64,000 bases of DNA, from the NCBI RefSeq assembly GCF_042675665.1, contig NZ_JBHTJI010000001.1:1984001-2048000 (forward strand). Direction: 5' to 3'. Shown piece by piece: positions 37,783 through 46,818 of the stretch. A program made the translations under genes and the position numbers. The notes under the pieces were generated by a model, which saw only the letters and a program-made list of their open reading frames with translations, did not search any database and had not been told where the DNA came from. Within the stretch, counting starts at the first letter, position 1, and the number at the start of each line of letters is the position of its first letter. The stretch comes from Mariniflexile jejuense (lineage in GTDB: Bacteria > Bacteroidota > Bacteroidia > Flavobacteriales > Flavobacteriaceae).

Positions 37783-40772
37783 TGCTAATAAAATTAAACA
37801 AATTCATCTTCCTTATAATTGTAACACTAACTACAAATTTATTTTCTCAAGAATTTGAAAGAACAAAATACAATTTCAATTCTGATTGGAAATTAAAAAC
37901 TGGTGATTATAAAGAAGCCGAAACAATTAATTTTAACGATGCTTCTTGGGAACATGTTACACTTCCTCATGCTTACAACCAAAATGAAACTTTCTTGAAA
38001 GAAATTACAGATTTTACAACGGGTATTGTTTGGTATAGAAAAGCATTTAAGTTACCTGAAGGAATTTTAGATAAAAAAATATTTATTGAATTTGAAGGTA
38101 TTAGGCAAGGTGGTATTATATATGTAAACGGACAAAAAGTGGGCATGCACGAAAATGGCGTTATGGCTTTTGGTTTCGATATTTCAGAATTTGTAAAACC
38201 CTATCCTTTTGAAAATGTAATTGCACTTCGTATCGATAACGATTGGAAATATAAAGAAACGGCAACAGGTGCATCATACCGCTGGAATAATACAAACTTT
38301 AACGTTAATTTAGGCGGCATTCCTAAAAATGTTTACCTACATATTACAGATAAATTATATCAAACCCTTCCACTCTACTCAAATTTAAAAACAACAGGTG
38401 CTTATGTATATGCCAAGGCAATTGATATTGAACATGCAACTGCAACCATACATGTTGAGTCTGAAATTAAAAATGAATTCAGCACTTCTAAAACTGCCGA
38501 GTTACAAATTGAAATTTATGATTTAGACGGACAAAAAATATCTGAATTTTTAGGAGACAAAAAAACGTTACTGCCCGGAGAAACCTCCATTTTAAAAGCA
38601 AACAAATACCTTGAAAATTTACATTTCTGGAGTTGGGGTTATGGCTATTTATATACAGTAAAATCTATTTTAAAAGTAGATGGAAACATTGTAGATGAAG
38701 TAAGTACTAAAACGGGCTTTCGTAAAACCGCATTTAGAAAAGGCGAAGTTGTTTTAAATGATAGGGTTATTCAAATAAAAGGATACGCTCAACGCACCAG
38801 TAACGAGTGGCCGGCAATAGGCATGTCTGTTCCTGCATGGATTAGCGATTACAGCAACAAAATGATAATTGAAAGCAACGGAAACCTAGTACGCTGGATG
38901 CATGTTACCCCATGGAAACAAGACGTAGAATCTTGCGACAGAGTAGGCTTAATGCAAGCGATGCCAGCTGGAGATGCTGAAAAAGATTCTCAAGGCTTTA
39001 ATTGGATACAACGTACATCATTAATGCGAGACGCCATTATTTACAATAGAAACAACCCTAGTATTATTTTTTACGAATCTGGCAACGAATCCATTAGCGA
39101 AGCGCACATGTTTGAAATGAAAAGTATACGAGATACTTACGATCCGCATGGTGGACGTGCTATTGGTTCTCGCGAAATGCTAGATAGTCGCGTTGCTGAA
39201 TATGGTGGTGAAATGTTGTACATAAATAAAAGTGCTGGCAAACCACTTTGGGCAACAGAGTATTCTAGAGATGAAGGCTTACGAAAATATTGGGATGAAT
39301 TTAGTCCGCCATTTCACAAAGATGGTGAAGGTGGTACAACACATTCAAACGTAAATGGCAGTAAAGTAGCAGATGCTAGCCCGTATAACAGAAACCAAGA
39401 TTCGCACGCCATTGAAAACGTTACCAGATGGTACGATTACTATATAGAAAGACCTGGAACAGGAAACAGAATAAGCTCTGGTGGCGTAAATATTGTTTTT
39501 TCTGATACCAACACCCATTTTAGAGGTGCTGAAAATTACAGACGAAGCGGAGAGGTTGACCCCATGCGTATTCCTAAAGACGGCTTTTTTGCTCACCAAG
39601 TTATGTGGAATGGTTGGGTAGATATTGAAAAATATAGCAGTCATATTCTTGGGCATTGGAATTACACAAAAGATGTTATAAAAAATATTTATGTGGTTTC
39701 TTCTGGTGATAAAGTTGAACTTTTTGTAAATGGAGCATCAAAAGGATTCGGTAAACAAAGCAAACAGTTTTTATTCACTTTTGAAAACATTCCTTGGGAA
39801 GCAGGAAGCATTAAAGCTATAAGTTACGATAGTCAAAACAACATAGTTTCTGAAACTTCAAAAACAACAGCTGGTGCTCCGTTCGAAATAAAACTAACAT
39901 CTCATGTAAGTCCAACAGGTTTTTTAGCAAATGCAGCAGATGTTGCATTGATTGATGTTGAAGTGGTTGATAAAAATGGCAATAGATGCCCAATAAACAA
40001 TAACCTTATTGAATTTTCATTAAAAGGTAATGCTACTTGGTTGGGTGGTATTGCAAAAGGTCCAAACAATTATATACTTTCTAAAACATTACCTGTTGAA
40101 AATGGCATAAACAGAATTATGATTCAATCTGGATTTGATGCTGATAACATAACCGTTTCAGCAAAATCGAAAGGCTTAAAATCTGCTAAAATCACCTTAA
40201 AAACTATTCCTGTTACATCAATAAACGGTCTTTCTAAACAATTACCAGATATTAATATGCCATCAAATTTAGGTAAAGGACCAACGCCAAAAACACCTTC
40301 TTATACAGTAAAAAGAAAACCAGTTTTTATAAGTTATGCAACCGCTTTATCCAACCAAGAAACCGTTTACAATAGTTTTGATGATAATGAATTAACCGAA
40401 TGGCGTAACGATGGTAAAATAAAAACAGGCAAAATTACTTATACTTTAACCAAGCCATCATTAGTAAATGAATGCGTTGTAAAATTTACAGGATGGCGTA
40501 CAAAAAGTTATCCTATTCGTATTTTAGCAGATAGTAAATTAGTATATGAAGGTAGTACAGAACGTAGTTTGGGCTACATCACTATACCAATAACTCCAGT
40601 TTTAGCAAAAGAAATAACTATTGAATTAATAGGCTTAAGTTCTGAAAATGATGCCTTTGATAAGATTGTAGAAATAGATCCCAATGCAGAATTAGATATG
40701 TTTAAAGACAAAGAGTCGGTTGATGCAAAAGGACAATTACGCATAGTAGAAATAGAATTTTATGAACAATAA
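37782..40772 (+). CDS. GH2 family beta-glycosidase
   Basis: A 996-residue exported enzyme (signal ending TNLFSQ). The N-terminal sugar-binding domain (DWKLKTGD, WEHVTLPHAYN, WYRKAFKLPEG, YVNGQKVGMHENG) and the TIM barrel are typical GH2; the acid/base is Glu436 in SGNESI and the nucleophile Glu493 in WATEYSRD. After the barrel come a DUF4982-like and Ig-like part and a C-terminal discoidin-like segment (NSFDDNELTEWRNDGKI). Beta-galactosidase, beta-glucuronidase and beta-galacturonidase are all possible; next to GH115, and in a pectin locus, I cannot choose. Confidence 0.9.
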   Translation: MLIKLNKFIFLIIVTLTTNLFSQEFERTKYNFNSDWKLKTGDYKEAETINFNDASWEHVTLPHAYNQNETFLKEITDFTTGIVWYRKAFKLPEGILDKKIFIEFEGIRQGGIIYVNGQKVGMHENGVMAFGFDISEFVKPYPFENVIALRIDNDWKYKETATGASYRWNNTNFNVNLGGIPKNVYLHITDKLYQTLPLYSNLKTTGAYVYAKAIDIEHATATIHVESEIKNEFSTSKTAELQIEIYDLDGQKISEFLGDKKTLLPGETSILKANKYLENLHFWSWGYGYLYTVKSILKVDGNIVDEVSTKTGFRKTAFRKGEVVLNDRVIQIKGYAQRTSNEWPAIGMSVPAWISDYSNKMIIESNGNLVRWMHVTPWKQDVESCDRVGLMQAMPAGDAEKDSQGFNWIQRTSLMRDAIIYNRNNPSIIFYESGNESISEAHMFEMKSIRDTYDPHGGRAIGSREMLDSRVAEYGGEMLYINKSAGKPLWATEYSRDEGLRKYWDEFSPPFHKDGEGGTTHSNVNGSKVADASPYNRNQDSHAIENVTRWYDYYIERPGTGNRISSGGVNIVFSDTNTHFRGAENYRRSGEVDPMRIPKDGFFAHQVMWNGWVDIEKYSSHILGHWNYTKDVIKNIYVVSSGDKVELFVNGASKGFGKQSKQFLFTFENIPWEAGSIKAISYDSQNNIVSETSKTTAGAPFEIKLTSHVSPTGFLANAADVALIDVEVVDKNGNRCPINNNLIEFSLKGNATWLGGIAKGPNNYILSKTLPVENGINRIMIQSGFDADNITVSAKSKGLKSAKITLKTIPVTSINGLSKQLPDINMPSNLGKGPTPKTPSYTVKRKPVFISYATALSNQETVYNSFDDNELTEWRNDGKIKTGKITYTLTKPSLVNECVVKFTGWRTKSYPIRILADSKLVYEGSTERSLGYITIPITPVLAKEITIELIGLSSENDAFDKIVEIDPNAELDMFKDKESVDAKGQLRIVEIEFYEQ

Positions 40773-40773
40773 G

Positions 40774-42573
40774 ATGAAGAATTTAAAAAAAACAATGCAT
40801 TTAGGATTAGGTTTAATTTTGGCAATTTCTACGCCATCGTTATCTCAACAAAAAATAATACCGCTTTGGGATAAGGTACCAAATGCCATAGAAAATAAAT
40901 CATATCAAGAAGAATTTAGGTTAGACACTGATGGTAAACCAAATGCCATTAAACAAGTAACAACACCTACCCTTAAATTATATTTGGCAAACAATAATAA
41001 CACTAAAAATACGGCGGTAATTATTTGCCCTGGAGGTGGATATTCTGTTCTTTCTCATATAAAAGAAGGTGATAAAATCGCAGAATGGTTAAATACGATT
41101 GGTATTTCGGCATTTGTTTTAAAAAACAGACTACCAAGCGATCTTATTATGAAAGATAAAACTATTGGTCCGCTGCAAGATGCTCAAGAAGCAATAAGAA
41201 TGGTTAGGCGACATGCTAAAGATTGGAATATAGATCCAAATAAAGTTGGTATTATAGGTTTTTCAGCTGGTGGCCATTTAGCATCAACAGCATCTACACA
41301 TTATAATGATGTGGTTTATGCTTCAGATCAAACGAGTGCGCGTCCAGATTTCTCGATGTTAATTTATCCCGTTATCTCAATGGAAGATGGTATTACACAC
41401 AAAGGTTCCAAAGAAAACTTACTTGGTAAAAATCCTTCCAATACAGTAATTGAAAAATATTCTAACGAGAAACAAGTGTCTAAAAATACACCGCCAACCA
41501 TTTTAGTACACGCCACAGATGATGGAGCTGTTCCTGTTGAAAATTCTATTAACTACTATTTAGCTTTAAAAGAAAATAAGGTACCTGCAGAAATGCATAT
41601 TTATGAAAATGGCGGACATGGATTTGGTTTGGGCAGATTTGGAACACACCTTAATTGGCCAAAAGCTTGTGAAAATTGGCTAATAGCTAATAAGTTTATT
41701 CCAGAAAAAGAAGTTTACATATTTTCATATTTTAAAGGAAATGGAGAAGATGGTTTGCATTTAGCATACAGTGAAGATGGCTTTAAATGGACTTCTTTAA
41801 AAAACGACACCTCTTTTTTAACCCCAGAAGTTGGCAAAGATAAATTAATGCGCGACCCATGTATTATAAAAGGTGGAGATGGTTATTACCACATGGTTTG
41901 GACCGTAAGTTGGACAGATAAGGGTATTGGCTATGCATCATCAAAAGATTTAATTAATTGGTCTAAACAAAAATTTATTCCAGTTATGGAACATGAAAAA
42001 GAAACACGCAACACTTGGGCTCCAGAAATAACGTATGACGAAACTACTAAGGAATACATGATTTATTGGGCATCAACAATTACAGGCAAATTCCCAGAAA
42101 CCCAATCTACAGAAGATAATGGTTACAACCACAGAATGTATTACACCACTACTAAAAATTTTGAAACCTTTTCACCTACCCAAATATTATACGACCCTGG
42201 TTTTAATGTGATTGATGCTACTATTCAAAAACAAAATGATAAGTATGTTATGTTTCTAAAAGATGAAACCAAAAAACCTGTTCAAAAGAATTTAAAAGTA
42301 GCTTTTAGTGATAACTTAACAGGACCTTACACCAAAGCCAGTGAACCCATTACAGGAAACTATTGGGCTGAAGGACCAACCGCAATTTATATAGATGGAA
42401 ATTGGGTGGTTTATTTTGATAAATACAGAGATCACAAATATGGTGCTATTCAATCTACAGATTTAAAAACTTGGGAAGATATTTCAGAAAAAATAGAATT
42501 TCCAAATGGCACAAGGCATGGTAGTGTTTTCAAAATACCTTATAATGTTTTTTCAAAGTTGAAAAACAACTAA
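40774..42573 (+). CDS. Two-domain enzyme: carbohydrate esterase plus GH43-like glycosidase
   Basis: A 599-residue exported fusion. Residues about 25-310 form an alpha/beta-hydrolase esterase with oxyanion motif CPGGGYSVLS, nucleophile Ser164 in GFSAGGH, Asp in HATDDGAVP and His in GGHGFG, probably a deacetylase. Residues about 320-599 form a five-bladed propeller with GH43-type acidic residues in RDPCIIKGG, VIDATIQK and EGPTAIY. The start at 40774 comes one base after the GH2 stop; an in-frame ATG at 40762 would overlap GH2 by 11 bases and add only MNNK. This arrangement would deacetylate and then trim the same side chain. Last gene of the operon. Confidence 0.86.
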   Translation: MKNLKKTMHLGLGLILAISTPSLSQQKIIPLWDKVPNAIENKSYQEEFRLDTDGKPNAIKQVTTPTLKLYLANNNNTKNTAVIICPGGGYSVLSHIKEGDKIAEWLNTIGISAFVLKNRLPSDLIMKDKTIGPLQDAQEAIRMVRRHAKDWNIDPNKVGIIGFSAGGHLASTASTHYNDVVYASDQTSARPDFSMLIYPVISMEDGITHKGSKENLLGKNPSNTVIEKYSNEKQVSKNTPPTILVHATDDGAVPVENSINYYLALKENKVPAEMHIYENGGHGFGLGRFGTHLNWPKACENWLIANKFIPEKEVYIFSYFKGNGEDGLHLAYSEDGFKWTSLKNDTSFLTPEVGKDKLMRDPCIIKGGDGYYHMVWTVSWTDKGIGYASSKDLINWSKQKFIPVMEHEKETRNTWAPEITYDETTKEYMIYWASTITGKFPETQSTEDNGYNHRMYYTTTKNFETFSPTQILYDPGFNVIDATIQKQNDKYVMFLKDETKKPVQKNLKVAFSDNLTGPYTKASEPITGNYWAEGPTAIYIDGNWVVYFDKYRDHKYGAIQSTDLKTWEDISEKIEFPNGTRHGSVFKIPYNVFSKLKNN

Positions 42574-42619
42574 GTTATACACCCAATAAAATTGCACTTT
42601 ATCTATTTTTCTCCTTATT

Positions 42620-42665
42620 ACAGGTAAGTACAGGATGGAGCTATCTTATTACAGCCCTAATTTAG
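42620..42665 (+). promoter_or_regulatory. Direct-repeat promoter module 6 (T9SS protein of unknown function)
   Basis: ACAGGTAAG-T-ACAGGATGG at 42620-42638, 19 bp, then TAATTTAG at 42658-42665 (seven of eight positions of TAnnTTTG). The leader to the ATG at 42753 is about 80 nt. Confidence 0.65.
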
Positions 42666-42752
42666 AAGGATATAGGTTATTTCATTCGTGATTTCTTATG
42701 AAAAAAAGCCAAACTAAATTAAATTATTAACCAAAAACAACTTTACTAAATT

Positions 42753-44585
42753 ATGAAAACAACTTTACTAAAGAATTTTTTATCATTTTGCACACTGATA
42801 TTCGGTGTTGGAATGATTAATGCACAGGTAATTACATGGACAGGAACAACTAATACTGACTTTGGAACAGGTACTAACTGGGATTTGGGTACAATACCTG
42901 TACCAGCCAATGACGTATCTATTGCACCTGTAACCAACAAACCTATTTTAAGTGCCGCATTAAGTTCTTTACCAGCGACTACTAATACTTTAGACTACAT
43001 TAGTCATTTAACATTACAAGCCGACTCTGAACTAACATTAGCAGCAAAATTATGGCTATATGCTGGTTCAGGAAATTACTTTGGTGCTGGTAAATTAAAC
43101 ATTGAAACTGGCGCAGACATTAATATTAGAAATCAAGGTCGTTTTGGTACTAATGCTACTTCAACTCAAACTGTAAATGTTAATGGTGGTATAGTTAATA
43201 CTAAAAACCAATTAATAATAGGTGATGCGGGTGACTGTATATTTAATGTAAACGGTGGTACAGTAACATCTACTCTTAATGGTATTTTATTAGGTAACTA
43301 TGCTGGCAGAGGTACTTTAAATATTAATGGTGGCCTTACCACTATTAATGCTATTGATATCGATGAGCAACCATCTCGTCCAGGTACAGGAATTATTGTT
43401 GTAAATGGAGGCACATTAGAAATTACAAATGCTGCTCTAGAATCAAAAATTAATGGTTATGTAGCCAATGGTAAAATAGTTCCTGCTGGAGGTAAAACAC
43501 TATCAGTAGTTACCGATTATTTAAATGGTAAAATAACTATTACAGCAGTAGCTGGTACAGCTAAAAAAGTACTTTACTTAAATCAAATTGGTGTTGGGCA
43601 AGGCACTGGAGCTTCTGCTCCTGGCGCAGATCCTGTTATTACCATGTTACAATCTGATGCTAATTTTGAGGTAACTTACATAGAGTCTGACCAAAATGGA
43701 ACACAAATTCCTGCACTTTCTGGTTTTGATTTAGTAATTGCTCAAGAAACTTTTAGTTCTGGTGCTGCTGTTTTTAAACCAGGTGGAAAATTAGGAGTTA
43801 AAGATGTTACAATTCCAATTATATATAACAAATCTTATGCGTTTAGAGACGGAAAAGCAGTTACTGATGCAGATGCTTCAGTTCCTAGCTCTCAAACAGA
43901 TGTTGCTGTAACAGTAGATCCTTTAAACCAAGGTAATGAATTATTTCGTGGTATTAGTTTTGCGGGAGGTAATAATGTAGCAATTTTTGGTTCAGCTACT
44001 GCGTCAGATAATGGTACTTCTGGTGGTGGCACTAAATCTATTGATGCTGTTATTAACCTAGATATCACTGCTGGAGGTCAAAGCTTAGCTACAACTACTT
44101 ACACTACTGACCCTGCTACTTCAATGGTAATTAACTACTTGCCTTCTGGAACTAGATTAGGTACTGCTACAACAGATGTATTAACAGTTAATGCTGTAGC
44201 TTTATCGTTTAGTTATGGTGCAACCATTATGGGTAATGGTGCAAATATTTCTTCACAAGCACTTACTATTTGGAGAAATGCTGCATATAAATTAACAGGC
44301 TTAGTAGTTCCAAATTCATTATATGTTAACTCTGCTTATTCAGGTACTTTAAGTTTAAATAAAAAACTATCTAACGTATCAACTGATGTCTATGCTATTG
44401 GAGATAGAGTTTATGTTTCAAATGTAAAATCTTCTTCTGAAATCAATATATATTCAATTACTGGTGCATTAGTTAAATCATTTAAAACAAATAATGATAC
44501 AAACTTCAATTTAAAATCTGGTCTTTATATTGCTACCGTTAAAACTTTTGAAGGCACAAAATCAGTAAAATTATTAACAAAATAA
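42753..44585 (+). CDS. Secreted T9SS cargo protein of unknown function with NGG-repeat beta-helix start
   Basis: A 610-residue protein with a signal peptide ending MINAQ and a type IX sorting tail in its last 65 residues (DRVYVSNVKSSSEINIYS, LKSGLYIATVKT). Residues about 22-240 hold short beta repeats around NVNGG, NINGG and VVNGG, with TWTGTTNTDFGTGTNWD at the start, like the stalks of autotransporter-like beta-solenoids. The middle (about 250-540) begins with KKVLYLNQIGVG and FEVTYIESDQNGTQIPALSGFDLVIAQETF, a Rossmann-like pattern reminiscent of ThuA/GATase-like folds. I do not recognise a family. Control by direct-repeat module 6 ties it to the pectin regulon. A decayed relative follows it. 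Confidence 0.8.
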   Translation: MKTTLLKNFLSFCTLIFGVGMINAQVITWTGTTNTDFGTGTNWDLGTIPVPANDVSIAPVTNKPILSAALSSLPATTNTLDYISHLTLQADSELTLAAKLWLYAGSGNYFGAGKLNIETGADINIRNQGRFGTNATSTQTVNVNGGIVNTKNQLIIGDAGDCIFNVNGGTVTSTLNGILLGNYAGRGTLNINGGLTTINAIDIDEQPSRPGTGIIVVNGGTLEITNAALESKINGYVANGKIVPAGGKTLSVVTDYLNGKITITAVAGTAKKVLYLNQIGVGQGTGASAPGADPVITMLQSDANFEVTYIESDQNGTQIPALSGFDLVIAQETFSSGAAVFKPGGKLGVKDVTIPIIYNKSYAFRDGKAVTDADASVPSSQTDVAVTVDPLNQGNELFRGISFAGGNNVAIFGSATASDNGTSGGGTKSIDAVINLDITAGGQSLATTTYTTDPATSMVINYLPSGTRLGTATTDVLTVNAVALSFSYGATIMGNGANISSQALTIWRNAAYKLTGLVVPNSLYVNSAYSGTLSLNKKLSNVSTDVYAIGDRVYVSNVKSSSEINIYSITGALVKSFKTNNDTNFNLKSGLYIATVKTFEGTKSVKLLTK

Positions 44586-44618
44586 TCGTTTTTCGTTAAT
44601 AATCATAATTAAAAAACT

Positions 44619-44648
44619 AAGGGTACATATTAAAAAATATGTACCCTT
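44619..44648 (+). terminator. Rho-independent terminator after the T9SS protein
   Basis: AAGGGTACATAT (44619-44630), a 6-nt loop, and ATATGTACCCTT (44637-44648), followed by TTT. A strong 12-bp stem. Confidence 0.9.
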
Positions 44649-44665
44649 TTTGCATGAAAAATATC

Positions 44666-45300
44666 ATGAAAACATATCTAATTAAAATAAACTCTCTTAA
44701 TTGGAGTGCATAATTATTGTTTTTAATTTCAACTTTATCCGCTTTTAGTCAAACCACAACTTGGGTAGATGCTTTTGATTCCAATTTTTATAATGTAAAC
44801 AATTGGAGTGATAGATCCATAGATTTTACTAACATACAAAGCAGAACACTTCTTTAAGACTTTGAAAGTGGAAATGGTATACCACAGTAAATTTCAGACC
44901 AGGGCACAGGCTAAGCTTGAGATATTCGATTATATAGAAGTATGGTATAACAGAAAAAGAAGGCATTCAGCGCTTGATTACCTAACCCCGAACCAGGTGA
45001 AAATGCAATGGCGATAAATAAAAAAGAAGCTGCTTAAAATGCCTCTACTTTTATGTTGCAATTCCAAATTTATATTGGTTATGCTAATGGCAGAAATGGT
45101 ATTGAAAATATTTTAGATGGCACTTTATACATTGGCTTTTTTTAAGAAATAGCCAACACCCCTTCTGGACAAAATAAAATTGGTGTTTCAATATTTCGGG
45201 TGGTAATGTAAAAGTTGCTAGAGGTGTAAATATAGTAACTAATGGTCATCGATAATATATCGAACTTTGTCACATAAATTTCATCTAAAAAACACCTTAC
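44666..45300 (+). pseudogene. Decayed gene related to the preceding T9SS protein
   Basis: An ATG at 44666 opens a signal-peptide-like frame, stopped in frame by TAA at 44711 but continuing in the same frame as LFLISTLSAFSQTTTWVDAF and NFYNVNNWSDRS, which resembles the start of the protein at 42753 (TWTGTTNTDFGTGTNWD). Homology breaks at about 44838, where transposase sequence begins. After it, frames reading IGYANGRNG, ILDGTLYIG, ANTPSGQNKIGV and ISGGNVKVARGVN continue the NGG-type repeat but are split by frameshifts and stops. The gene is dead: one early stop, an IS scar and at least two frameshifts. No T9SS tail remains. Confidence 0.75.
44838..45067 (+). mobile_element. IS3-family transposase (orfB C-terminal) remnant
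   Basis: The frame ending in TAA at 45015-45017 reads AEHFFKTLKVEMVYHSKF, then WYNRKRRHSALDYLTPNQV, the C-terminal end of the rve integrase domain of IS3/IS150-type OrfB proteins (the family normally shows AESFFKTLK and YNxxRxHSALxYxxP). Only about 57 codons survive; OrfA and the front of OrfB are absent. The right end after the stop (to about 45067, TTGCAATTCCA) may be the old inverted repeat. It is inserted in the decayed gene and cannot transpose. Confidence 0.85.
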
Positions 45301-45422
45301 TAACGGCAATAAAATTAATTAAATATTGAAGACAAAGCTTTAGATGTTTGTTTTTTAAAAGTTTCACTTAATGAACCAGTTACAATTAAAACAGTAAAGA
45401 AAGAATAAAAAATATTATTAAT

Positions 45423-45472
45423 AAAAACCAAAAAAGCAGTTTCTAATTTTATAAACAGCCTTTTTGGTTTTT
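45423..45472. terminator. Bidirectional terminator
   Basis: AAAAACCAAAAAAGC (45423-45437) and GCCTTTTTGGTTTTT (45458-45472) form a stem of about 14 bp with A-run and T-run flanks, serving the decayed gene on plus and the GH105 gene on minus. Between 45301 and 45422 I see no gene. Confidence 0.7.
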
Positions 45473-45496
45473 AAAATAGAAGATATTATTTTAAAA

Positions 45497-46729
45497 CTAT
45501 CTTCTTAACTCAAGTGCAGCCATAATAAATGGACCTAAACCATGAGAATTGTCTGTTAAAATAGGTTCACTTAAATAATATCCATAAGAGCCATCTCTAT
45601 ATGGGTTGCCTCCTAGCCCAGCACTTTTACATATTTGGTTTAAATGAACTTCACCATCTTCATCAACGGTTACTAATTTATTTATTAAACCATCAAAACC
45701 CTTATTTGCAATCGTTTCAAATTTATTTGGTAAATAGCCTTTATGCGTTCCTTTGGCAAAAGCATAAATAAACATCGCAGAACCTGAAGCTTCTAAATAA
45801 TTACCTTCTTTATTTTGCATGTTAGGGACTTGATACCACAATCCAGATTCGTCTTGAAAATGACTTGAAGCTTCAGCCAATTCATTTAAATAAACTACTA
45901 ATTCTTGATGTTTTGGATGGGCTTCAGGCATGTAATCTAACACATCAACTAAAGCCATCGCATACCATCCTAAAGCTCTTAACCAAATATTTGGTGCTGT
46001 ACCTGTTTCTTTATTTGCCCAAGGCATTTGTTTACTTTCATCCCAGGCATGAAAATACAATCCTGTTTTTTTATCAAAAGCATGTTTGTGTAGTAATTCA
46101 AATTGATGTGCAACATCATCTAAATTCTTGCCATTTTCAAATTCAACGGTATATTGTGCATAAAAAGGTTCGCCCATATATAACCCATCTAACCACATTT
46201 GATTTGGGTATATTTTTTTGTGCCAAAAACCACCAGATTTTGTTCTTGGATGATTTTCTAATTGCTTACTTAAGGTTTTAATTGCCACTAAATACCTGTC
46301 TTCTTTAGTTTTATCATAAAGGTTGAAAAGTAATTTTCCTGAATTGATTAAATCTATATTATAACTTTCAAGTTCATACCCTTTTATTGTGCCTGTACTA
46401 TCTATCATGGTATCTACAAAATCTTTAATATAATTATAGTAAGCTTCATTTTTTGTAGCCTCATAAAGTCTTTCATATGCCTTTAATACTAAACCGACCT
46501 TATACTCCCATTTTGGTTCAGGAATATAATCAATATCCCAAGCTTTTGGATTACGTTTCAATATTGACAGAGCCATACGTTCAGACCATTTTAAGGAATC
46601 TGAAATTAACAATCTGTCATTTGATGGATCTTTTTCGTTTGTTTTTTTATTAGTTTGGCTAAAACTTACATTAATAACTGATAGGAAAACAATAAAAATT
46701 ATAAGTGATATTTTGCTTTTATATATCAT
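45497..46729 (-). CDS. GH105-like unsaturated glucuronyl/rhamnogalacturonyl hydrolase (second copy)
   Basis: A 410-residue exported protein (signal ending VSFSQ) with the (alpha/alpha)6-barrel pattern of GH105/GH88. Key segments are PEPKWEYKVGLVLKAYERLY, FWHKKIYPNQMWLDGLYMGE with Asp181 as likely catalytic acid, NIWLRALGWYAMALVDVLDY, and YLEASGSAMFIYAFAKG. It removes the 4,5-unsaturated uronate from lyase products. Its sequence is clearly distinct from the GH105 at 33760, so a different adjoining sugar is likely. It follows the SusCD pair 4 terminator by only 36 bp, and no -7 box was found before it, so it is probably expressed by read-through. Confidence 0.9.
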   Translation of the reverse strand: MIYKSKISLIIFIVFLSVINVSFSQTNKKTNEKDPSNDRLLISDSLKWSERMALSILKRNPKAWDIDYIPEPKWEYKVGLVLKAYERLYEATKNEAYYNYIKDFVDTMIDSTGTIKGYELESYNIDLINSGKLLFNLYDKTKEDRYLVAIKTLSKQLENHPRTKSGGFWHKKIYPNQMWLDGLYMGEPFYAQYTVEFENGKNLDDVAHQFELLHKHAFDKKTGLYFHAWDESKQMPWANKETGTAPNIWLRALGWYAMALVDVLDYMPEAHPKHQELVVYLNELAEASSHFQDESGLWYQVPNMQNKEGNYLEASGSAMFIYAFAKGTHKGYLPNKFETIANKGFDGLINKLVTVDEDGEVHLNQICKSAGLGGNPYRDGSYGYYLSEPILTDNSHGLGPFIMAALELRR

Positions 46730-46764
46730 AGTTTAAAAAAATAATTGAGCTTTAAATTAAAAAT

Positions 46765-46796
46765 AATAACCCGCAACATATTTGAAGCGGGTTATT
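46765..46796 (-). terminator. Rho-independent terminator or attenuator between SusD pair 4 and GH105
   Basis: AATAACCCGC (46765-46774) and GCGGGTTATT (46787-46796) form a perfect 10-bp, fairly GC-rich stem with a 12-nt loop. On the minus strand it is followed by ATTTTTAATTT, a weak T-run, which would allow partial read-through to GH105. Confidence 0.75.
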
Positions 46797-46818
46797 AAAT
46801 ATATAAAAATTATAATTA

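Noticed and set aside
45865..46281. 138-residue plus-strand frame
   Set aside because: Antisense shadow of the GH105 gene, whose motifs and length are normal.
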